Below are positions 9,514 through 18,762 of a stretch of DNA of 59,313 nt, piece by piece. This stretch comes from Modestobacter excelsi (GTDB lineage: Bacteria > Actinomycetota > Actinomycetes > Mycobacteriales > Geodermatophilaceae): NCBI RefSeq assembly GCF_005930495.1, contig NZ_SJEX01000020.1, forward strand, positions 1 to 59,313, given 5' to 3'. The notes under the pieces were generated by a model, which did no database searches, was not told the origin of the DNA, and worked only from the letters and a program-made list of their open reading frames with translations. How positions within the stretch are numbered: the first letter of the stretch is position 1; each line of letters begins with the position of its first letter. The translations under genes and the position numbers were made by a program.

Positions 9514-10611
9514 ATGACCGGAGCACACACCCTGCGAGGTGCCGTCTCGCCGTACTGGCCGGGCCTGATCGAGGCCTACCGGGACCGGCTGCCGGTGAGC
9601 GACTCGACGCCGGTGGTGACGCTGCAGGAGGGCGCCACCCCGCTGGTGCCGGCGCCGGAGCTGTCCCGCCGCACCGGCTGCGAGGTGTGGCTGAAGGTCG
9701 AGGGCGCGAACCCGACCGGCTCGTTCAAGGACCGCGGCATGACCATGGCCATCACCAAGGCCGTGGAGGAGGGCGCCCAGGCGGTGATCTGCGCGTCCAC
9801 CGGCAACACCAGCGCCAGCGCCGCGGCCTACGCCGCCCGGGCCGGGCTGGTCTGCGCCGTGCTCGTGCCGCAGGGGAAGATCGCCACCGGCAAGCTCGCC
9901 CAGGCGCTGGTGCACGGCGCGAAGCTGCTGCAGGTCGAGGGCAACTTCGACGACTGCCTGGCGCTGGCCAGCAAGCTCGCCATCGACTACCCGGTGAGCC
10001 TGGTCAACAGCGTCAACCAGTACCGCATCGAGGGGCAGAAGACGGCGTCCTTCGAGGTCGTCGACGTCCTCGGCGACGCCCCCGACGTGCACTGCCTGCC
10101 GGTGGGCAACGCCGGCAACATCACCGCCTACTGGCAGGGCTACCGGGAGTACTGCAGCACGTCGGAGACCCCCGGCCCCGCGACCCGCACGCCGCGTATG
10201 TGGGGCTTCCAGGCCGCGGGGGCAGCGCCGATCGTCTCCGGCCAGGTGGTCCCGCACCCCGAGACGATCGCCACCGCGATCCGGATCGGGAACCCGGCGT
10301 CCTGGACCAAGGCGCTGGCCGCGCGGGACGACTCCGGCGGCCGGATCGACGCCGTCACCGACCGGGCGATCCTCGCCGCCTACCGGCTGCTCGCCCGCAC
10401 CGAGGCCGTCTTCGTCGAGCCGGCGTCGGCGGCGTCGGTCGCCGGGCTCCTGCAGGTCGCCGAGGCCGGCGGGCTCGAGCGCGGCCAGCGGGTGGTCTGC
10501 ACCGTCACCGGCAACGGCCTCAAGGACCCGGACTGGGCGATCTCCGGCGCCCCGGCGCCGGTCACCATCCCGGTGGACTCGGCCGCCGCCGCCGCGCAGC
10601 TGGGACTCTGA
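9514..10611 (+). CDS. thrC: threonine synthase
   Basis: PLP enzyme that converts O-phosphohomoserine to threonine; 365 residues. The PLP lysine is K72 in [10 protein letters not shown]. The phosphate-binding region is STGNTSAS and PVGNAGN. ATG 9514 is chosen over an in-frame upstream start because GGGAAGGG (9501-9508) is a good ribosome-binding site. The GTG of thrB follows the stop with no gap. Confidence 0.96.
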   Translation: MTGAHTLRGAVSPYWPGLIEAYRDRLPVSDSTPVVTLQEGATPLVPAPELSRRTGCEVWLKVEGANPTGSFKDRGMTMAITKAVEEGAQAVICASTGNTSASAAAYAARAGLVCAVLVPQGKIATGKLAQALVHGAKLLQVEGNFDDCLALASKLAIDYPVSLVNSVNQYRIEGQKTASFEVVDVLGDAPDVHCLPVGNAGNITAYWQGYREYCSTSETPGPATRTPRMWGFQAAGAAPIVSGQVVPHPETIATAIRIGNPASWTKALAARDDSGGRIDAVTDRAILAAYRLLARTEAVFVEPASAASVAGLLQVAEAGGLERGQRVVCTVTGNGLKDPDWAISGAPAPVTIPVDSAAAAAQLGL

Positions 10612-11565
10612 GTGGCGCAGGCCGTCCGCATCCGGGTGCCGGCGACCAGTGCCAACCTCGGCCCCGCGTTCGACTGCGCGGGGCTGGCGCTGTCCTGCTG
10701 GGACACCCTGGACGTCGCGGTCACCGACGGCGGGCTGGACGTCACGGTCACCGGGGCCGGAGCCGGTGAGCTGCCCACCGACGAGCGGCACCTGGTCGTG
10801 CAGGCCTTCCGCGCGGCCAGCGCCGAGCTGGGCTGGACGCCGCCCGGCCTGCGGCTCTCGGCGCGCAACGGGATCCCGCAGGGGCGGGGGATGGGCTCGT
10901 CGGCCGCCGCGGTGACCGCCGGCGTGCTGGCGGCCTGGTCGCTGTGCCCGGACGTCGCGGGTGTCGACGACGCGGCGGTGCTGCGGCTGTGCTCGGAGAT
11001 CGAGGGTCACCCGGACAACGTCGCGCCCTGCCTGCTGGGCGGAGCGACGCTGTCCTGGACGACGTCGTCGGGTGCGCGGGCCGAACGGCTCACCGTCGAC
11101 CCCCGCGTGGCCCCGGTGTTGTTCGTGCCGAGCGGGACGTTGTCCACCCACGTGGCCCGCGGGCTGCTGCCCGACGTGGTGCCGCACGCCGACGCGGCCC
11201 ACGCCGCCGGGCGCTCCGCGCTGCTGGTGCACGCGCTGACCCGCGAACCCGCGCTGCTGTTCGAGGGCACCGAGGACCGGCTGCACCAGGTGCAGCGGGC
11301 GTCGGCCATGCCCGAGAGCGCCGCGCTGCTGGTGGCCCTGCGCGCCGCCGGTCACGCCGCGGTGGTCTCCGGGGCCGGGCCGTGCCTGCTCGCGCTGGCC
11401 GTCCTGGGCCACGACGAGCACGCCGGCGACCCGGGCTCGGCCGCCGAGGTCAGGGCGCTGCGGCGCAGCACCCCGGAGGGCTGGGAGTGCCGGCCGCTGC
11501 GGGTCGACCACACCGGGGCGGTCGTCGTCCCGCTCGGTGCTGATCACGATCCTGTATCGTTCTGA
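10612..11565 (+). CDS. thrB: homoserine kinase
   Basis: GHMP-family kinase that phosphorylates homoserine to feed ThrC; 317 residues. The N-terminal substrate motif is PATSANLGPAFD. The ATP loop is GRGMGSSAAAV (about 90-100) and the C-terminal GHMP motif is VSGAGPCLLAL. It starts at GTG directly after the thrC stop, so thrC-thrB are co-transcribed and coupled. Confidence 0.95.
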   Translation: MAQAVRIRVPATSANLGPAFDCAGLALSCWDTLDVAVTDGGLDVTVTGAGAGELPTDERHLVVQAFRAASAELGWTPPGLRLSARNGIPQGRGMGSSAAAVTAGVLAAWSLCPDVAGVDDAAVLRLCSEIEGHPDNVAPCLLGGATLSWTTSSGARAERLTVDPRVAPVLFVPSGTLSTHVARGLLPDVVPHADAAHAAGRSALLVHALTREPALLFEGTEDRLHQVQRASAMPESAALLVALRAAGHAAVVSGAGPCLLALAVLGHDEHAGDPGSAAEVRALRRSTPEGWECRPLRVDHTGAVVVPLGADHDPVSF

Positions 11566-11595
11566 CCATCCGGAACACACCTACGAGGGACTGTG

Positions 11596-11625
11596 TTGTG
11601 GACGATGTCGGCCTGTGTCTAGGCT
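11596..11625 (+). promoter_or_regulatory. candidate rho promoter
   Basis: TTGTGG (11596-11601) and TAGGCT (11620-11625) with an 18-bp spacer resemble a housekeeping sigma promoter. It gives a leader of about 190 nt before rho. Within the 252-bp gap 11566-11817 I see no terminator hairpin and no recognisable riboswitch. A long leader would suit the autoregulation known for rho elsewhere. Confidence 0.5.
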
Positions 11626-11817
11626 GACTCCGTAGCCGCCTCCGGGCGAGCCTCACGCGGGGCGTCTGCCGCGATCCGTCGCCGCTGACCCGCCTCGCAT
11701 CCACAGACCCGCCTCTCCTGATCGCCGCGCCGAGTCCACGCCCGGGCTCGCGCCGTGTCGGGAGCGGGTCACCTCCTGCGCTGGTAGGCGCAGGTCACCG
11801 CAGGGAAGGACCTGTAC

Positions 11818-14019
11818 GTGAGCGAGACCACCGACCTCATCGACGGCGCGACCACCGCCCCGTCCGACGAGGCAGCTGCCACCGCCGGGACGGCCCCCCG
11901 TTCCCGCCGCCGTGGCAGCGGACTGTCCGGGATGCTGCTGCCCGAGCTGCAGCGCCTGGCCGGCGAACTCGGCATCCCGGGCACCGGGAAGATGCGCAAG
12001 AGCGACCTCGTCGCCGCCATCTCCGAGCGGCAGGTGGGCGGGTCCGACGGCGCTGCCGACGCCCCGGCCGCGCCGGCTGCCCGGACCAACGACGCCGCGT
12101 CGTCCGCGCCGCTGGAGGCCCCGGTCTCCGGTGGTGCCAACGGCACCCCGGTGACGCCGCCGACCGCCACCGGTCCGGCCACCGACACCCCGGCCGCCGA
12201 GCCGGCCGCGGCCGAGAGCCCGGCTGCCGAGGCCGCGCCGACCGGTCGTCGCCGCCGTGGCGCGAGCCGCCCCGCCGGCGCCCCCACCGCGGACGCCGCC
12301 GTCGAGGCCCCCAGCACCGACGCGTCCGCCGGTGCGGCCGAGCCGACCGCCGAGACCCCGTCCCAGGCTCCGGCCGAGGGCCGGGCCGAGGGCGAGCGTC
12401 CCAACCGCAACCGCAGCCGGGACCGCGCCGAGCGCGCGCCCCGTGACGGTGCCGAGCGTGCGCCGCGTGACGGTGCCGAGCGTGCGCCGCGTGACGGTGC
12501 CGAGCGCGAGGAGCGCGCCCCCCGGGACGGCGCCGGGCGCGAGGAGCGCACCCGCGAGGAGCGCCCCCGCGACGGGGACCGGTCCGAGCGGGACGGCGAG
12601 GAGCGCGGCGGCCGGAACCGGACCGACGGTGAGCCCACCGGGAACCGCAGCGGCCGCAACGACCGCAACCGCACCGACGGTGCCCGCGACGGCAACCGCA
12701 ACGACGCCGGCCGCACCGAGCCCCGTCCCGAGGCGCGCACCGACGAGGACGACGACGACTTCGAGGGTGGCGGCCGCGGTCGCCGGGGTCGTCGCTACCG
12801 CGACCGCAACCGCCGCGGCGGCAACGCCCCGGCCGGTCGCGAGCGCTTCGAGCAGGGCGAGCCGACCGTCAGCGAGGACGACGTCCTGCTGCCGGTGGCC
12901 GGGATCCTGGACGTCCTGGACAGCTACGCGTTCGTCCGCACGTCGGGTTACCTGACCGGCCCGAACGACGTCTACGTGTCGCTGTCCCAGGTGCGCCGGT
13001 ACGGCCTGCGCCGCGGCGATGCCATCACCGGCGCCGTCCGCCAGCCCCGCGAGGGCGAGCGCAAGGACAAGTACAACGCCCTGGTCCGGCTGGACTCGGT
13101 CAACGGCCTGGACCCCGAGCAGGCGCGGAACCGGCCCGAGTTCACCAAGCTGACGCCGCTCTACCCGCAGGAGCGGCTGCGGCTGGAGACCGAGTCGCAC
13201 CTGATGACGACCCGGATCATGGACCTGGTCATGCCCATCGGGAAGGGCCAGCGGGCGCTGATCGTCAGCCCGCCGAAGGCCGGCAAGACGATGGTGCTGC
13301 AGTCGATCGCCAACGCGATCTCCACGAACAACCCCGAGGTCCACCTCATGGTCGTGCTCGTCGACGAGCGGCCCGAGGAGGTCACCGACATGCAGCGCTC
13401 GGTGAAGGGCGAGGTCATCGCCTCGACCTTCGACCGGCCGCCGGCCGACCACACCACGGTCGCCGAGCTGTCCATCGAGCGGGCCAAGCGGCTGGTCGAG
13501 ATGGGCCACGACGTCGTCGTGCTGCTGGACTCGATCACCCGGCTCGGTCGCGCCTACAACCTGGCGGCCCCCGCCAGCGGGCGCATCCTCTCCGGTGGTG
13601 TGGACTCCACGGCGCTGTACCCGCCGAAGCGCTTCCTCGGTGCGGCCCGCAACATCGAGAACGGCGGCTCGCTGACGATCATCGCCTCGGCGCTGGTCGA
13701 GACCGGGTCGACGATGGACACGGTCATCTTCGAGGAGTTCAAGGGCACCGGTAACGCGGAGCTCAAGCTGGACCGGCGGCTCGCCGACAAGCGGGTCTTC
13801 CCCGCCGTCGACGTGAACGCCTCCAGCACCCGCAAGGAGGAGATCCTCCTCTCACCGGACGAGCTGGCCATCGTGATCAAGCTCCGCCGGGTGCTGTCGG
13901 CGCTGGAGCCCCAGCAGGCGCTGGAGCTGCTGCTCGACCGGATGCGGAAGACCCGCAACAACATCGAGTTCCTCATGCAGGTGCAGAAGACGACGCTGGG
14001 CGTGGGCGACAAGGAGTGA
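11818..14019 (+). CDS. rho: transcription termination factor Rho, with large RG/RD-rich insertion
   Basis: Hexameric RNA helicase that ends transcription; 733 residues against about 420 in E. coli. A Rho_N helical domain occupies about 35-75, followed by an Ala/Pro-rich then Arg/Asp/Asn-rich low-complexity insertion (about 80-350). The cold-shock RNA-binding domain begins near [13 protein letters not shown], followed by the ATPase with P-loop PPKAGKT (about 485-491) and the RILSGGVDS and EEFKGTGN regions. Insertions of this kind are known in high-GC Gram-positive Rho and widen RNA binding. The GTG start has GGGAAGGA upstream. Its position after thrB is typical of actinobacteria. Confidence 0.96.
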   Translation: MSETTDLIDGATTAPSDEAAATAGTAPRSRRRGSGLSGMLLPELQRLAGELGIPGTGKMRKSDLVAAISERQVGGSDGAADAPAAPAARTNDAASSAPLEAPVSGGANGTPVTPPTATGPATDTPAAEPAAAESPAAEAAPTGRRRRGASRPAGAPTADAAVEAPSTDASAGAAEPTAETPSQAPAEGRAEGERPNRNRSRDRAERAPRDGAERAPRDGAERAPRDGAEREERAPRDGAGREERTREERPRDGDRSERDGEERGGRNRTDGEPTGNRSGRNDRNRTDGARDGNRNDAGRTEPRPEARTDEDDDDFEGGGRGRRGRRYRDRNRRGGNAPAGRERFEQGEPTVSEDDVLLPVAGILDVLDSYAFVRTSGYLTGPNDVYVSLSQVRRYGLRRGDAITGAVRQPREGERKDKYNALVRLDSVNGLDPEQARNRPEFTKLTPLYPQERLRLETESHLMTTRIMDLVMPIGKGQRALIVSPPKAGKTMVLQSIANAISTNNPEVHLMVVLVDERPEEVTDMQRSVKGEVIASTFDRPPADHTTVAELSIERAKRLVEMGHDVVVLLDSITRLGRAYNLAAPASGRILSGGVDSTALYPPKRFLGAARNIENGGSLTIIASALVETGSTMDTVIFEEFKGTGNAELKLDRRLADKRVFPAVDVNASSTRKEEILLSPDELAIVIKLRRVLSALEPQQALELLLDRMRKTRNNIEFLMQVQKTTLGVGDKE
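12433..12504 (+). repeat. three 24-bp tandem repeats in rho
   Basis: Units 12433-12456, 12457-12480 and 12481-12504 each encode RAPRDGAE; the last two are identical at DNA level and decayed copies continue downstream. This is a candidate length-variable tract in the disordered insertion. Confidence 0.85.
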
Positions 14020-14036
14020 CCCGGCCGGTCGCGCTG

Positions 14037-14054
14037 GTCTCCCGTCTGGGAGAC
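14037..14054 (+). terminator. short hairpin between rho and rpmE
   Basis: GTCTCCC (14037-14043) pairs with GGGAGAC (14048-14054) around a 4-nt loop, 17 bp after the rho stop, followed by TTG. It is a weak terminator or processing hairpin; the remaining 92 bp lead into rpmE. Confidence 0.4.
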
Positions 14055-14146
14055 TTGCCGACCGAGCCTCCGCTGCCGGGTCACGCCCCAGCTCCCGGCG
14101 GCCTCCGTTCCACCAGATCCCGAGACCAGAGAGAGGGTGTACGGGC

Positions 14147-14389
14147 ATGAAGGCCGACATCCACCCGGACTACCACGTCACCACCGTGACGTGCGGTTGC
14201 GGCAACACGTTCACCACCAAGAGCACGGCGCCCGGCGGCACGATGACCGTCGAGACCTGCTCCGCCTGCCACCCGTTCTACACGGGCAAGCAGCGCATCC
14301 TGGACACCGGTGGCCGCGTCGCCCGCTTCGAGAAGCGGTTCGGCAAGCGCAACGCCGGCGCCGCTGCGGACGCCTCCGCCGACAAGTAG
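14147..14389 (+). CDS. rpmE: 50S ribosomal protein L31 (zinc-binding type)
   Basis: An 80-residue ribosomal protein. Cysteines C16, C18, C38 and C41 (TCGCG and ETCSAC) make it the zinc-containing C+ paralogue rather than the zinc-independent L31B made under zinc limitation. It begins with the standard MKADIHPDY. The ATG is preceded by AGAGGG. It follows rho and precedes prfA, the usual actinobacterial order. Confidence 0.97.
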   Translation: MKADIHPDYHVTTVTCGCGNTFTTKSTAPGGTMTVETCSACHPFYTGKQRILDTGGRVARFEKRFGKRNAGAAADASADK

Positions 14390-14396
14390 CACCTCC

Positions 14397-14441
14397 GACG
14401 GCGCCCGCGCCGCCCTGCACCGGGGCGGCGCGGGCGCCGTC
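14397..14441 (+). terminator. perfect 18-bp hairpin after rpmE
   Basis: Positions 14397-14414 pair without mismatch with 14424-14441 around a 9-nt loop, 7 bp after the rpmE stop. It lacks a U-run and is probably an actinobacterial I-shaped terminator or transcript-end stabiliser. Confidence 0.75.
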
Positions 14442-14530
14442 GTCATGTCCGGCCCGACCCTCTCGCTCCCCGCGCCGGGAGCGAGTTCGTCGTCCCGGCC
14501 TTCCGCACTGAGAGTGAAGAGGTGGATCTC

Positions 14531-15607
14531 GTGAGCGGCACCGAGACCGGCAGCGACCGGCTCGCCGGCCTGCTCGCCGAGCACCGCGAGCTGGAGGCCG
14601 AGCTGGCCGACCCGGCGGTGCACGCCGACGCCGGCCGCGCCCGCCGGCTGGGACGGCGCTATGCCGCGCTCGCCCCGGTGGTGGAGACCGTCCGCGCCCT
14701 GGACGCCGCCCGGGACGACCTGGGCGCCGCCCGCGAGTTCGCCGCCGAGGACGCCTCCTTCGCCCGCGAGGCCGAGCAGCTGGAGGCCACGGTCACCGAC
14801 CTGACCGCCCGGTTGACCGAGCTGCTGCTCCCGAAGGACCCCGACGACGACAAGGACGTCATCCTCGAGATCAAGGCGGGTGAGGGCGGCGCGGAGTCCG
14901 CGCTGTTCGCCGGGGACCTGCTGCGGATGTACCTGCGCTACGCCGAGCGGCGCGGCTGGTCGACCGAGGTGCTGGAGGCCGTCGACGCCGAGCTGGGCGG
15001 GTACAAGGACGTCGCGGTGGCGATCAAGTCGCGCACCGACGAGGGCATCTTCGCCCGGCTGAAGTTCGAGGCCGGCGTGCACCGGGTCCAGCGCGTGCCG
15101 GTCACCGAGTCGCAGGGCCGGATCCACACCTCCGCGGCCGGGGTGCTGGTGCTGCCCGAGGCCGAGGAGGTCGACGTCAGCGTCGACCCCAACGACCTGC
15201 GGATCGACGTCTTCCGCTCGTCGGGGCCGGGCGGGCAGAGCGTGAACACCACCGACTCCGCCGTCCGGATCACCCACCTGCCCACCGGCATCGTCGTCAG
15301 CTCGCAGAACGAGAAGAGCCAGCTGCAGAACCGCGAGTCCGCGCTGCGGGTGCTCCGGTCGCGGCTGCTGGCCGCCGCCCGCGAGGAGGCCGCGGCCACC
15401 GCCTCGGACCAGCGTCGCAGCCAGGTGCGGACGGTCGACCGCAGCGAGCGGGTGCGCACCTACAACTACCCGGAGAACCGGATCTCCGACCACCGGGTCG
15501 GCTTCAAGGCGCACAACCTGGACGCCGTGCTGGACGGCGAGCTGGACCCGGTGCTCGACGCGCTGACCGCCGCGCACACCGCCGAGCTGCTGGCGGCCGG
15601 CTCCTGA
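14531..15607 (+). CDS. prfA: peptide chain release factor 1
   Basis: Class I release factor for UAA/UAG; 358 residues. The GGQ peptidyl-hydrolase motif is at 234-236 in SGPGGQSVN, with the usual GRIHTS and [10 protein letters not shown] blocks. GTG 14531 is preferred over the in-frame GTG at 14522 because AAGAGGTGG just upstream is a suitable ribosome-binding site that the earlier start would overlap. The stop TGA overlaps the CTG proposed as the start of prmC, whose product methylates the GGQ glutamine. Confidence 0.95.
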   Translation: MSGTETGSDRLAGLLAEHRELEAELADPAVHADAGRARRLGRRYAALAPVVETVRALDAARDDLGAAREFAAEDASFAREAEQLEATVTDLTARLTELLLPKDPDDDKDVILEIKAGEGGAESALFAGDLLRMYLRYAERRGWSTEVLEAVDAELGGYKDVAVAIKSRTDEGIFARLKFEAGVHRVQRVPVTESQGRIHTSAAGVLVLPEAEEVDVSVDPNDLRIDVFRSSGPGGQSVNTTDSAVRITHLPTGIVVSSQNEKSQLQNRESALRVLRSRLLAAAREEAAATASDQRRSQVRTVDRSERVRTYNYPENRISDHRVGFKAHNLDAVLDGELDPVLDALTAAHTAELLAAGS

Positions 15608-16458
15608 ACGCCCGCGGCCTGCTGACCGACGCCGCCCGCCGGCTCGCGGACGCGGGTGTCGAGTCCCCGCGGGTGGACGCCGAACTGCTGCTGGCCGCGG
15701 TGCTCGCGGTGCCCCGCGCCCGGCTGCTCACGCTGGACGAGGTGCCCGCGGACCTGGCCGGCCGGTTCGCCGGGCTGCTGGACCAGCGGCTCTCGCGGGT
15801 GCCGCTGCAGCACCTGACCGGCACCGCGCCCTTCCGGCACCTCGAGCTCGCCGTCGGCCCCGGCGTCTTCGTGCCCCGCCCGGAGACCGAGCAGATCGCC
15901 GGTTGGGTGCTCGGGCGGATCGCCGGCCTGACCGCGCCGACCGTCGTCGACCTGGGCGCCGGTTCCGGCGCCATCGCCCTGTCGGTCGCGAACGAGCACC
16001 CCGGTGCCCGGGTGGTCGCCGTCGAGCGGGACCCGGCGGCGATCGAGTGGACCCGGCTCAACGCCGGCACCCGGGCCGCGGCCGGCGACACCCCGGTGGA
16101 GGTGCTCGCCGGGGACATGACCGATCCCGGGCTGCTGCGCGAGCTGGACGGGTCGGTCGACGTCGTCGTCTCCAACCCGCCGTACGTCCCCGACGACGCC
16201 CGGCTGCCCCGCGAGGTGGCCGACCACGACCCGCCGCTGGCGCTGTGGGGCGGGCCGGACGGCCTGGACGTCGTCCGCGGGCTGCTGGTCACCGCTGCCC
16301 GGCTGGTGCGGCCCGGCGGCTGGCTGGGCATCGAGCACGCCGACCAGCAGGGGGGTGCGCTGCCGGCCCTGGTCCGCAGCGCAGGCGGCTGGACCGGGGT
16401 CGCCGACCACGCCGACCTCGCCGGCCGGCCGCGGTACACGACGGCCCGGCGGGCCTGA
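15604..16458 (+). CDS. prmC: release factor glutamine methyltransferase (probable CTG start)
   Basis: SAM-dependent methylation of the release-factor GGQ glutamine. The substrate-binding NPPY motif is N191-Y194 in VVSNPPYVP; the SAM loop is [11 protein letters not shown] and the FVPRPETE block is present. From GTG 15673 the protein would lack its first 23 residues. Those upstream codons encode a convincing PrmC N-domain ([13 protein letters not shown]... followed by [10 protein letters not shown]). No ATG or GTG is available upstream in this frame, so CTG 15604, overlapping the prfA stop as CTGA, is the likely start. The conservative alternative is 15673. Confidence 0.88.
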   Translation: MNARGLLTDAARRLADAGVESPRVDAELLLAAVLAVPRARLLTLDEVPADLAGRFAGLLDQRLSRVPLQHLTGTAPFRHLELAVGPGVFVPRPETEQIAGWVLGRIAGLTAPTVVDLGAGSGAIALSVANEHPGARVVAVERDPAAIEWTRLNAGTRAAAGDTPVEVLAGDMTDPGLLRELDGSVDVVVSNPPYVPDDARLPREVADHDPPLALWGGPDGLDVVRGLLVTAARLVRPGGWLGIEHADQQGGALPALVRSAGGWTGVADHADLAGRPRYTTARRA

Positions 16459-16502
16459 GCCGGTCCGCCGACCGCTGAGCCGGGGCGGGGGAGGGCAGGT
16501 GA

Positions 16503-16508
16503 CAGACT
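16503..16508 (+). promoter_or_regulatory. -10-like CAGACT, leaderless tsaC
   Basis: CAGACT ends 8 nt before GTG 16517 and supports that start over the in-frame GTG at 16499. Confidence 0.4.
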
Positions 16509-16516
16509 GCGGACCC

Positions 16517-17158
16517 GTGGCCGACCTCTTCGACTGCAGCGACCCCGACCAGCGCGAGACCGGCCTCACCGCCGCGGCCACCGCGCTGTCCCGTGGCGAG
16601 CTGGTCCTCCTGCCCACCGACACCGTCTACGGGGTGGCCGCCGACGCGTTCACCCCGGCGGCGGTCACCAAGCTGCTGGCGGCGAAGAACCGCGGCCGCA
16701 GCATGCCGGTGCCGGTGCTCATCGGTGAGGCCACGACGCTGGCCGGCTTGGTGACCGTGGTCCCGCCGGTCGCCCACGACCTCGCCGAGGAGTTCTGGCC
16801 CGGCGGGCTGACCCTGGTCGTGGAGCACGCGCCGTCGCTGGCCTGGGACCTGGGGGAGGCGGAGGGCACGGTCGCCGTCCGGCTGCCCGACGACGACGTC
16901 GCCCGCGACCTGCTGCGCCGCACCGGACCGCTCGCCGTCTCCAGCGCCAACCGCTCCGGCCGGCCGGCCGCCGCCTCGGCCGCCGAGGCGCAGTACCAGC
17001 TGGGCGAGCACGCCGCCGTGGTCCTCGACGGCGGCTCCCGCACCGGCTCGGCGGCCAGCACCATCGTCGACTGCACGGCGCCCACCCCGCGCGTGCTCCG
17101 CCTCGGCGCGATCGACCTCGACCGCCTCCGCGTGGTCGTCCCCGACATCCAGGACTGA
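16517..17158 (+). CDS. threonylcarbamoyl-AMP synthase (Sua5/YciO/YrdC family)
   Basis: Forms threonylcarbamoyl-AMP from threonine, bicarbonate and ATP for the t6A37 tRNA modification; 213 residues, the short TsaC-like form without the Sua5 C-terminal domain. The motif LPTDTVYGVAADAF and the KNRGRSMP (KxR) nucleotide-binding loop are present, followed by AVSSANRSG. Two starts compete: GTG 16499 has GGGAGGG only 3 nt away, while GTG 16517 has a -10-like hexamer and places FDCSDP at the usual distance from the N-terminus. Followed by a dispersed hairpin element. Confidence 0.9.
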   Translation: MADLFDCSDPDQRETGLTAAATALSRGELVLLPTDTVYGVAADAFTPAAVTKLLAAKNRGRSMPVPVLIGEATTLAGLVTVVPPVAHDLAEEFWPGGLTLVVEHAPSLAWDLGEAEGTVAVRLPDDDVARDLLRRTGPLAVSSANRSGRPAAASAAEAQYQLGEHAAVVLDGGSRTGSAASTIVDCTAPTPRVLRLGAIDLDRLRVVVPDIQD

Positions 17159-17162
17159 GGAA

Positions 17163-17218
17163 GGACCCCGCTGCCCCCCATCGCTCGCAGGCTCGCGGCG
17201 GGCCCCCGCAGCGGGGCC
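17163..17218 (+). repeat. stop-proximal hairpin element, copy A
   Basis: Starts 4 nt after the tsaC stop. Outer arms CCCCGCTGC (17166-17174) and GCAGCGGGG (17208-17216) pair perfectly. The inside carries the family core CCCC-A-TCGCTCGC-AG-GCTCGCGGCGGG. See copies at 29171, 29885, 36404, 51143, 54494 and 59250. Confidence 0.8.
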
Positions 17219-17236
17219 GGGGACGAGTACGGACCC

Positions 17237-17357
17237 GCGGTGCGAAGCACCGCTGTGCGAGGGTGGCGCGGGCCCGGAGGGTCCCGCCGTCATCGCACGA
17301 AGCGGCTCAGCGTGAGCCGGGAACGGCAATTGGCCGCGGTGCGGTCCGGAGGACCGC
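17237..17357 (+). other. three short hairpins upstream of glyA
   Basis: Three perfect 7-bp stems with 3-nt loops occur in the tsaC-glyA gap: GCGGTGC/GCACCGC (17237-17253), CGGCTCA/TGAGCCG (17303-17319) and GCGGTCC/GGACCGC (17341-17357). TACCGT at 17371-17376 could be a -10. No match to a riboswitch class that I can recognise. Confidence 0.4.
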
Positions 17358-17450
17358 CGTGTCAGAGCGATACCGTGGTGCGACAGCCGCGCACCCGTCC
17401 AGTCCCGGCGCGCGCGGGTACCCGCACCGAGCCGCAGGAGTGCACCTCTG

Positions 17451-18758
17451 ATGAGCACCCCCGCCACCACCCCGTACTGGGGGCCCGACTTCGAGGCCCT
17501 CACGGCGTTCGACCCGGAGATCTCCGGCGTCGTCGTGGACGAGCTCGACCGGCTCCGCAACGGCCTGCAGCTCATCGCGAGCGAGAACTTCACCAGCCCG
17601 GCGGTGCTCGCCGCGCTGGGCAGCACGCTGTCGAACAAGTACGCCGAGGGCTACCCCGGTCGCCGGTACTACGGCGGGTGCGAGGTCGTCGACCGCGCGG
17701 AGGAGCTGGGGATCGCCCGGGCCAAGGAGCTCTTCGGCGCCGAGCACGCCAACCTGCAGCCGCACTCCGGGGCGAGCGCGAACCTGGCCGCTTACGGCGC
17801 CTTCCTGCAGCCCGGCGACACCCTGCTGGGCATGGCGCTGCCGCACGGCGGGCACCTGACCCACGGCACCAAGGTCTCCTTCTCCGGCAAGTGGTTCAAC
17901 GCCGTGCAGTACGGGGTCGACCCGGAGACCGAGCACATCGACTACGGCCAGGTCCGCGACCTGGCCCGCGAGCACCGCCCCAAGCTGATCATCGCCGGTG
18001 GTTCGGCGATCCCGCGGCTGATCGACTTCGCCGCGTTCCGGGAGATCGCCGACGAGGTCGGCGCCGTCTTCATGGTCGACGCGGCGCACTTCATCGGCCT
18101 GGTCGCCGGGAAGGCGATCCCCTCGCCGGTGCCCTACGCCGACGTCGTCACCTTCACCACGCACAAGGTGCTGCGCGGCCCCCGCGGCGGCGCGATCGTC
18201 TGCAAGGCCGAGCACGCCAAGGCCATCGACAAGTCCGCGTTCCCGATGATGCAGGGCGGACCGCTCATGCACGCCATCGCGGCCAAGGCGGTGAACCTCA
18301 AGGAGTGCCTGCAGCCGGAGTACCAGGTCTACGCCCGGCAGGTCGTCACCAACGCCCAGGCGCTCACCGAGGGCCTCGCCGCCGAGGGGCTGCGCCCGGT
18401 CGCCGGCGGCACGGACACCCACCTGGCGCTGCTCGACCTGCGCGAGGTCACCGACACCGCCGGTGAGCCGGTCACCGGCAAGGTGGCCGAGGCCCGCTGC
18501 GACGCCGCCGGCATCGTGCTGAACAAGAACGCGATCCCGTTCGACCCGCAGCCGGCGTCGGTCGCCTCCGGCATCCGGGTCGGCAGCCCGTCGGTCACGA
18601 CGCAGGGGATGGTCGAGAGCGACATGAAGACGATCGCCTCGCTGATCGGCACCGCGATCCGGGACGCCGAAGGCGCCCGCACCGCCGAGGTCGCCGCGGG
18701 TGTCCGCGAGCTGGTCGCCGCCCATCCCGCGTACCCCGAGCCCACCCGGACCGTCTGA
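17451..18758 (+). CDS. glyA: serine hydroxymethyltransferase
   Basis: PLP enzyme that interconverts serine plus tetrahydrofolate with glycine plus 5,10-methylene-THF; 435 residues. The PLP lysine is K239 in [12 protein letters not shown], and [22 protein letters not shown] and NLQPHSGA are conserved. The usual VDMAH(F/I)AGL reads VDAAHFIGL here, a variant I take to be a subtype difference and not inactivation. It lies between tsaC and the sugar-phosphate transferase, a common actinobacterial order. The ATG is preceded by GCAGGAG. Confidence 0.95.
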   Translation: MSTPATTPYWGPDFEALTAFDPEISGVVVDELDRLRNGLQLIASENFTSPAVLAALGSTLSNKYAEGYPGRRYYGGCEVVDRAEELGIARAKELFGAEHANLQPHSGASANLAAYGAFLQPGDTLLGMALPHGGHLTHGTKVSFSGKWFNAVQYGVDPETEHIDYGQVRDLAREHRPKLIIAGGSAIPRLIDFAAFREIADEVGAVFMVDAAHFIGLVAGKAIPSPVPYADVVTFTTHKVLRGPRGGAIVCKAEHAKAIDKSAFPMMQGGPLMHAIAAKAVNLKECLQPEYQVYARQVVTNAQALTEGLAAEGLRPVAGGTDTHLALLDLREVTDTAGEPVTGKVAEARCDAAGIVLNKNAIPFDPQPASVASGIRVGSPSVTTQGMVESDMKTIASLIGTAIRDAEGARTAEVAAGVRELVAAHPAYPEPTRTV

Positions 18759-18762
18759 CCCC

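Noticed and set aside
17159-17450. Possible glycine or folate riboswitch before glyA
   Set aside because: Short exact hairpins are present but none of the conserved core sequences of those riboswitch classes are visible.
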